From positions 1 through 12,702 of the forward strand of contig JAUCNG010244412.1 in assembly GCA_032353305.1 (NCBI GenBank): a DNA stretch of 12,702 nucleotides. Direction: 5' to 3'. The stretch is from Cephalothrix spiralis. Its lineage: Eukaryota > Nemertea > Palaeonemertea > Archinemertea > Cephalotrichidae. A program made the translations under genes and the position numbers. Numbering within the stretch: the first letter of the stretch is position 1; every line of letters starts with the position of its first letter. The notes beneath the pieces were generated by a model. It searched no databases, was not told the DNA's origin, and saw only the letters and a list, made by a program, of their open reading frames with translations. Shown here piece after piece: positions 7,913-12,702 of this stretch.

Positions 7913-10874
7913 CTACATAAAATTCAAATTCAAGATTATTGTTTAAATAATATATAATATGATAGTACATAAGAGGTATTCGGAAATTCCGACACATGGG
8001 GGGGGGGGAGGAACATGGGAACATAGCATTGAAATTTCGGGAACAAGAACACCATTTTTTGAAGGAAAAACTGAGGAAAAGCCAAAGTTTCCCACTTATT
8101 TCTCATTAACACGCCATATTAGACATTTTCATGACACAAATTGGCCATTAATTAAGAAATAGGCTGAAATAGGGAACATTTTGGTAAAATTGTCGGCACA
8201 TGAACACGAGAACATAGGGTCAAAAGTACGTGAACATGGGACATACCACCATATTACAAATTGTTAGAATTGAAAAAGAGGAAGAAAAAACCTCTATTCT
8301 ATCATCATTACTTATTTTAAACAAAGTCTATGTGCATACATAATACACATACTCATTGTTCCGATTTTGGTTCCCATTTAAAAACCTTCCGTCCATGCCA
8401 CAAGTCTAAAAATGGGAACAAAAATCTAAAAATGGGAACAAAAATGTTTGTTCCCATTTTTAGACTAGTGGATGGAAGGTTTCTTCTTATTTGATGATAT
8501 TCGAATTGCATTATTGGTAATAAAATGAAAACAAACTTTTTCGCAATGCAGGCACGTTGTATGGTAACGGTAGTTTGTTTATCGATTAGAGAGGTTTAGA
8601 TATCTCGTTTTTCCGAGAACCAGAAGCGTCTCGTAAAATTTCTCGTTTACGATAAAGAATTTTGTTCAGATTTTTTTACGACAACGAGAACGAGAGCCAC
8701 TCGTCGAGATTGAAATACAACAAATTTTTCTCCAGATCTTAAGTCGGCCAGGTGGCCGTAGGTGTTCCGTTTTTGTTTCAGAAATCAATGCGGCTATGTC
8801 TTTTTGGTTTCTATGATGGTTCAATATGAAAATTCCAAATTTTCAGATTTTCCCCGCCAAAATTGAGGATTCCCGTGATCTAACAGTGCTCGTCATAAAT
8901 TTAAATGCAGTCCCAACAGCGAACAGTGCTCAAGCAGGGGAGGGGGGGGGGAGTTGTCTTGAAAGTGCATGCACCAACCCGGGTGGGTGGGGTGTTTTTG
9001 GACATTGGTCTCACTTCCAAGACCACTTCCGAGACGTGGGTGTCCAGAGGCTTATGTCTTGAAAGTGAAGTTCTTGTCTCGATAATGGGTGGGTATCAAG
9101 AGGCTTATGTCTTGAAAGTGAGCTTCTTGTCTCGATAATGGGTGGTATCCAGAGAGTTATGTCAGAAAAATGATGCCAAATGACAAAAAAGTGGTTCATA
9201 TTTTCAATAATTTATACTCGTCCACCATTTTTTGCACACGATGGAAAACTTTTTTACAAAATTTTCTGCAGCTCAGTTTTTTTGCAAAATTTTGCAAATA
9301 ATTTTCAACGCGCTCAAAGTTATTTCCTAAAAAGGTGGGTGTTTTTCTACCGGGTCTGAAAAGTGAGAGAGAAAAAATGTCGGCATTTTAATCCTTGTCT
9401 GAAAAGTGAAATTAAATGTCAAGTTAGAGATGGTTTGGGGTGAGTGTTTTGGGGTGATGTCGAAAATGTCAAGTTAGTGAAGGGTTGGTGGGTCACATTG
9501 TAAGATTTCAGATTTTTTTACTTCGGAGACGTTGGTGCCTGCACTTTCAAGACACCCCCCCTCCCCTGGCTCAAGCAAAATTATAGTTAGTCCCAGAAAT
9601 GTAGTGGCAAAATTGTACTCGCGAAGGGTAGTCCCAGAATGTAGCTTATGTCACTAAATCGAGGATAGTCTATATTTTATATTTAATCTGTGGTCTATAG
9701 ATGCACAGGTCTATGGTTCACAGATCACGTGACTTTTTCGGAGGATATTAAACCTTTTCTCGTAATAATAATAATCAAGTATTAAACGATAGGCGGCCTA
9801 CTAAATTCAATTAAGTCAAGCGAGACGTCACTTTGTTGAAAAAGCATTTGTATTTATTTCCGACATTAGTTGTCCGCCATTTTATTTTACGACACTTAAA
9901 ACCTGTGTGGTCTAACCGTAGACTAGTAAATGAGAATGGTACGTTGACATCCTCGATTTAGTGATATAAGCTACATGCTTGGACTACCCTTCGCGAGTAC
10001 AATTCTGCTACTACATTTCTGGGACTACTATAATTTTGCTGAAGTATCTTGGTCAAACCGATTTATTTTTCGTCTTGATATAATACCTAAAATTGTCCAG
10101 CCTCGGGATCTTCGCTCAAGATATCCACTTGCAGTTCCCCCAGATTATCCTAAAAATTGCCCGCTCTGGGCCTAAAGCTCATCGGAAATACTTACCCCAA
10201 GCCTTGACGACTGTCGTAGTCTGAAATGAAATGAAAGTATAAAAGTGAATTCGAAAGGCCTCATATTGATCAAATACGGTAATAGGATATACATGTACGA
10301 TGGTAACAGGTCTCTGTCTTAATTAGAGTAATCAGGGTTGGTGAGGTCGAATCGCCCCCCTAACTATTTTTTCCTGCCATTTTCTTAAAACTCATTGAAT
10401 TGCCTAAATATGATGTTTTGTATAATATCCGAGGGCATTGTCGCGATTATGACGTTAATGAAAAGTTCCGCTAGGGTCCCCTGATAACGGGAGTCACGGA
10501 AAATATTTTTTTTCACGTGCCGCCCTCGGCGTTTTTGGCCCAAAGTCGCTGTGTTTTCAGATCACTATTTTCGATATACATGTATGCCATACTTTTTTTT
10601 GAAACTCCGACACACCCCCGTGATCGGGCCAAAGTTTTAAAAAAGTATGACATACAGCATATCAAAACGAAGGTTATGATAAATGCATTTATTTATTTAT
10701 TCATTCCAAGTTTGAAGGCGCCACCTATCGGCTATTAAGTGTACATTTTAGAGTGGTGTACATGCATTTAAAAAACCGTCATGTGGCGCCCCAGTGGTTT
10801 ATAAATTTTTGGAGGCTAACATCGCAACTTACCATCAATATTACACAGGCGATGATTAAAATTGTAGTCTTCAT
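7770..10874 (-). CDS. Small secreted six-cysteine peptide precursor with a 25-nt microexon (3 exons, 69 aa)
   Basis: CDS is complement(join(7770..7912, 10196..10220, 10833..10874)), 210 nt including TAG. Exon 1 encodes MKTTILIIACVILM, exon 2 TTTVVKAW plus one base, and exon 3 the rest. Intron phases are 0 then 1, and the 25-nt exon (3n+1) is exactly what the outer exons need. Residues 1-23 make a good signal peptide (hydrophobic core ILIIACVILM, AWG at -3 to -1). The mature part, ~46 residues, has cysteines at 26, 28, 42, 54, 62 and 63: C-x1-C-x13-C-x11-C-x7-CC, rich in Gly and Pro, with basic residues and the ending CCFYTKNG. This resembles host-defence or disulfide-rich secreted peptides in general, but the spacing fits no defensin, big defensin or knottin pattern I can name. 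The ATG context is good (ACAATGA). No canonical poly(A) signal was seen; a weak AATATA lies at plus 7730-7735. Introns are 612 and 2283 nt; the longer one is full of repeats. Splicing is predicted, not observed. Confidence 0.75.
7998..8008. repeat. G homopolymer (11 bp)
   Basis: Eleven consecutive G within intron 2 of the six-cysteine peptide gene, ~85 bp upstream (on the minus strand) of the exon 3 acceptor, where it reads as a C tract. Confidence 0.9.
8382..8482. repeat. Hairpin element with ~36-41-bp arms
   Basis: The left arm (8382-8422) from AAACCTTCCGTCCATG to GTCTAAAAATGGGAACAAA matches in reverse complement the right arm (8447-8482), with a few mismatches and a small gap. The spacer repeats TCTAAAAATGGGAACAAAAA once more in direct orientation. 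It lies in intron 2 of the six-cysteine peptide gene. Confidence 0.8.
8935..9568. mobile_element. Non-autonomous DNA transposon (MITE-like) with G-rich terminal inverted repeats
   Basis: The left end starts CAGGGGAGGG (8935-8977) and the right end (9531-9568) is its reverse complement, sharing CTTGAAAGTGC and GCACCAAC for ~38-43 bp. GCTCAAGCA flanks it on both sides (8928-8936 and 9569-9577), a likely target-site duplication. Because the TIR itself can start CA, the duplication is 7 bp (GCTCAAG) or 9 bp. CAGGGG ends suggest a hAT-type element (normally 8 bp) and a 9-bp duplication a Mutator type, so the superfamily is undecided. No transposase is encoded. Confidence 0.8.
9046..9163. repeat. 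Tandem duplication (~53-bp unit, 2.2 copies) inside the MITE
   Basis: Units start AGAGGCTTATGTCTTGAAAG at 9046 and 9099, and a partial third starts at 9151. Both full copies carry CTTGTCTCGATAATGGGTGG. The CTTGAAAGTG word also occurs in the element's TIR. Confidence 0.85.
9574..10040. mobile_element. Foldback/MITE-like element with ~92-bp terminal inverted repeats
   Basis: Left arm 9574-9666 and right arm 9949-10040 are reverse complements with a few substitutions and indels, sharing AGCAAAATTATAG, AGTCCCAGAA, TACTCGCGAAGGGTAGTCC and CACTAAATCGAGGAT-like ends. The ~280-bp spacer is non-coding. No clear target duplication was found. It abuts the element at 8935-9568. Confidence 0.8.
10196..10220 (-). 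other. 25-nt microexon of the six-cysteine peptide gene
   Basis: It is bounded by a pyrimidine-rich acceptor, CATTTCATTTCAG|AC (AG at 10222-10221), and a strong donor, TTGGG|GTAAGT (GT at 10195-10194). It supplies eight codons plus one base, completing the signal peptide and its cleavage region, and its length restores the frame between exons 1 and 3. Confidence 0.72.
10717..10790. repeat. Short inverted repeat with GGCGCCAC ends
   Basis: GGCGCCAC (10717-10724) and GTGGCGCC (10783-10790) are perfect inverted ends of a 74-bp segment that also repeats GTGTACAT internally. It lies in intron 1 of the six-cysteine peptide gene. Confidence 0.5.
10833..10874 (-). other. Exon 1 (coding part) of the six-cysteine peptide gene
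   Basis: ATG at 10874-10872 with A at -3. There are 14 codons of hydrophobic signal sequence, then a perfect donor, ATG|GTAAGT (GT at 10832-10831). Reading through instead of splicing would give a 31-residue dead-end ORF. A TTTTCAG at 10890-10884 just upstream could be the acceptor of a 5' UTR intron, so the true first exon may lie farther right. Confidence 0.7.
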
Positions 10875-11019
10875 TGTTTTAATCTGAAAATTGATATACT
10901 TGTTTTTACAATGTATTAGTTTAGAGATGAAAGTAGCAAAGGGTGAAAGGGTGTTATTACGAAAAAATTTTAAGTGTCAGGTTTGTACTTCATTTTCGGA
11001 AAATATAATGTATTGTTCT
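10875..11019. other. Region upstream of the six-cysteine peptide gene
   Basis: It should hold the 5' UTR and promoter of the minus-strand gene. No convincing TATA box is visible. A possible 5' UTR splice acceptor lies at 10885-10884. Confidence 0.4.
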
Positions 11020-11025
11020 GAATAA

Positions 11026-11231
11026 GAGGGGGGGTAAAGGGTTAAAAACGTGAACGCGTGAAACGCTAAAAAAAAACCTTACGTGATCCGTGAAACTCGT
11101 ATTTAGGGTAACGTGATCCGTGAAATTCAAATATCGTCGTCTACATGAAACGCGTATTTACGGTAACGTGATCCGTGAAATTCAAATATCGGCTAACGTG
11201 AAACGTGACCGGACCCCCCTTTACCCCCCTC
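11026..11231. mobile_element. 206-bp MITE-like element with G-rich ends and GAATAA target duplication
   Basis: The ends are inverted: GAGGGGGGGTAAAGG at 11026 and CCTTTACCCCCCTC ending 11231. GAATAA flanks both sides (11020-11025 and 11232-11237). Inside, ACGTGATCCGTGAAA is repeated at 11081, 11111 and 11165, and related CGTGAAACG words recur, so it is filled with degenerate tandem repeats. It has no coding capacity. Confidence 0.75.
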
Positions 11232-11532
11232 GAATAACTTCCCGAGAGAGAAAAGAATTTTGAGCCAAAAAAAAAACCTTGACCTGGCACCTCAAGATGG
11301 CAGCACCAACGTCATACCGAAGTGCCAGCTAGCTCTCATATTTGCAATAGTCTATAATCATACAACTATGTGCGCTATTCTATTTCCTGACGTCGAAAAC
11401 CCCTATTTACATCAAAATTTCATTACCATATCCCAATTAGAAGTCTCAAAGTTAAGCAAAGCGGATACCATTTTTAGCGGCGTCTCAAAAATTGAATTTT
11501 TTTAGTAAGGACACTTCTGATTGAGATTGGTA

Positions 11533-11579
11533 TTTTTAAATTTACATAAAGTAAAATTTACATAATGTAAATTTAAAAA
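11533..11579. repeat. 15-bp perfect inverted repeat
   Basis: TTTTTAAATTTACAT (11533-11547) and ATGTAAATTTAAAAA (11565-11579) pair around a 17-nt loop that contains another AAATTTACAT copy. AT-rich, so its weight is modest. Confidence 0.6.
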
Positions 11580-11605
11580 AATTGATGTCTCGTCTCGTAA
11601 ATTTT

Positions 11606-11751
11606 GATTTTGAAAGGTGATTTATCAATCAACTGAGAGTCATGCAGAGACAGTTCATAAATTTATTGAAAATACCGTCATAATTTAGATTTTGACGGGT
11701 GATTCATCAATCAACTGCAGAGACAGTTCATAAATTTATTAAAAAAAATAC
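11606..11751. repeat. Tandem duplication, ~82-bp unit, two copies
   Basis: Units start GATTTTGA at 11606 and 11688 and share TCAATCAACTG and CAGAGACAGTTCATAAATTT. The second copy lacks ~10 bp in the middle. Confidence 0.85.
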
Positions 11752-12578
11752 TGATTTTTTTAAATAAATTTACATTGATTGAAATTAATTTTCTAGGCAT
11801 CAGGTGCGCGTACCATGCATTTTTCCAGAATTCAAAGGTGGTATTGGTATATTTTATAATAATTATTTTCGACGTTTATCGTCAAATAGTACTTCATACA
11901 ACCTGAAAGGTCTGAAAAGTTTTTCAACATCTATACCCCATACACTATGCGACTTTTATGAATTTCGTTACTTTTTGGGTCGTTTGGGTGCTTCATTTGT
12001 ACATAAAGTACCGGTTAAAACTTGATTGCAATCTAAGAAGAAGATAAAGTTGTCATTATACATTAGGAAATTGTCTCATTTTACATTTCTGCTTTCTTTG
12101 GCCAGTGCAGGGGCCAGTGGCGCTTCAGAGTGTAAAAATGGTAATTGTAATAATTGATTTTGAAAAATTAAAAACTCATAATTAGACATTAAAAAAAAAC
12201 TCGAAAAAAAGACTCTAAAGATTTCCTTGAAATAGTGAATTTAAGGACAAAAATTAATTTGCGATATATCTTTTTCTTTCGTTTATTAATTGGTCAAATT
12301 ATAATCAATTTATTCATTCATGATATCGTATGACAACGCGTGCAAAAGGTTTAATAAACGCATGCGCCATGTATCTTTTATGATATAGACTATAACACAG
12401 TTAAAACATAAAATGTTAATTTTTAAAATATAGATCCAAAGTATATCCAATAATCATAATAAAGTGTACCATGTGCAAATCAAATCTAGTGTGCCATTAA
12501 CCTTATTTTGAGTCTTTGATGACTTAAGATGCCATCTCACAGAGTTCGATTTTAGTTCACTTTAGCAAATCTAGGTAA

Positions 12579-12702
12579 ATGATGGCCAGTCAAGCGATAT
12601 GTGAAAAGCAATGTCAAACACCCGTGAGGGGACTAAACCTTATCGGAAATCTATCGTCGGAACAGTCCGGTCTCCGTCGCATTTCGCAGGAGATAATTAT
12701 CA
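12579..12702 (+). CDS. Possible 5' start of an unknown gene, cut by the window edge
   Basis: ATGATG opens 41 codons without a stop to the window end, directly after an in-frame TAA. The composition is more balanced than the AT-rich flank. The peptide begins MMASQAICEKQCQTPVRG and is polar, with one CEKQC motif and no signal peptide. I recognise no family. An open frame this short can occur by chance. Confidence 0.22.
   Translation, partial: MMASQAICEKQCQTPVRGLNLIGNLSSEQSGLRRISQEIII

Larger units (their letters stand above)
11238..12578. other. Intergenic DNA, no gene seen
   Basis: Open stretches at 11260-11505 and 11804-12025 have no ATG start and no motifs I recognise. The region holds a 15-bp inverted repeat (11533-11579) and a tandem duplication (11606-11751); the remainder is AT-rich without visible structure. 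Confidence 0.5.

Noticed and set aside
7913-8024. N-terminal extension of the cysteine-rich frame to 8024
   Set aside because: It includes a homopolymer read as Pro codons and an AT-rich stretch ending in a good splice acceptor; no signal peptide results, whereas the exon 1 and microexon join gives one.
8826-9199. ORFs on both strands near 8826-9199
   Set aside because: They lie in the G-rich end and tandem repeat of a MITE-like element and encode only repeat-derived low-complexity peptide.
9975-10175. 66-aa plus-strand ORF
   Set aside because: It starts in the right arm of the inverted-repeat element at 9574-10040 and has no recognisable domain.

Overview
The window looks like AT-rich, repeat-dense nuclear DNA from a metazoan, most likely a marine invertebrate. 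A bivalve-like lophotrochozoan is my best guess, at low to moderate confidence. The basis is genes split by GT-AG introns, tRNA-derived SINE-like repeats with pol III A and B boxes, several short foldback/MITE-type elements, and no bacterial operon structure, Shine-Dalgarno pattern or long open frames. The species cannot be named from the sequence alone.

Two complete split genes can be assembled, both on the minus strand. The first (4351 down to 1307) has three exons joined by two phase-1 introns and encodes a 281-residue secreted protein: signal peptide, PAN/apple-like cysteine module, then a complete TLDc domain. A TATA box lies about 60 bp upstream of its start. Its middle exon is flanked by two inverted copies of one SINE.

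The second gene (10874 down to 7770) is nearly invisible to ORF finding. A 14-codon exon, a 25-nt microexon and a 143-nt terminal exon join with matching phases (0, then 1). They give a 69-residue precursor: a signal peptide split across all three exons, followed by a roughly 46-residue six-cysteine peptide ending in a CC pair. I do not recognise its family. A short open frame entering the right edge (12579 onward, plus strand) may be the start of a third gene, but the evidence is weak.

The rest is intronic or intergenic DNA full of repeats. There are two direct copies of a ~310-330 bp repeat with a tRNA-like middle (341-650, 3337-3669), and the SINE pair (1648-1941, 3017-3323). A near-perfect hairpin lies at 753-844, and a foldback built of inverted 31-bp tandem units at 5591-6023. 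A G-rich-ended element at 8935-9568 with a 7-9 bp target duplication sits against the end of a second inverted-repeat element (9574-10040). A 206-bp element with a 6-bp duplication lies at 11026-11231. No rRNA, intact tRNA gene, CRISPR array or transposase gene is visible.

The two genes share no sequence, but both encode secreted, cysteine-bearing products on the same strand. A link between them in extracellular or immune function is conceivable, but nothing in the sequence shows it.
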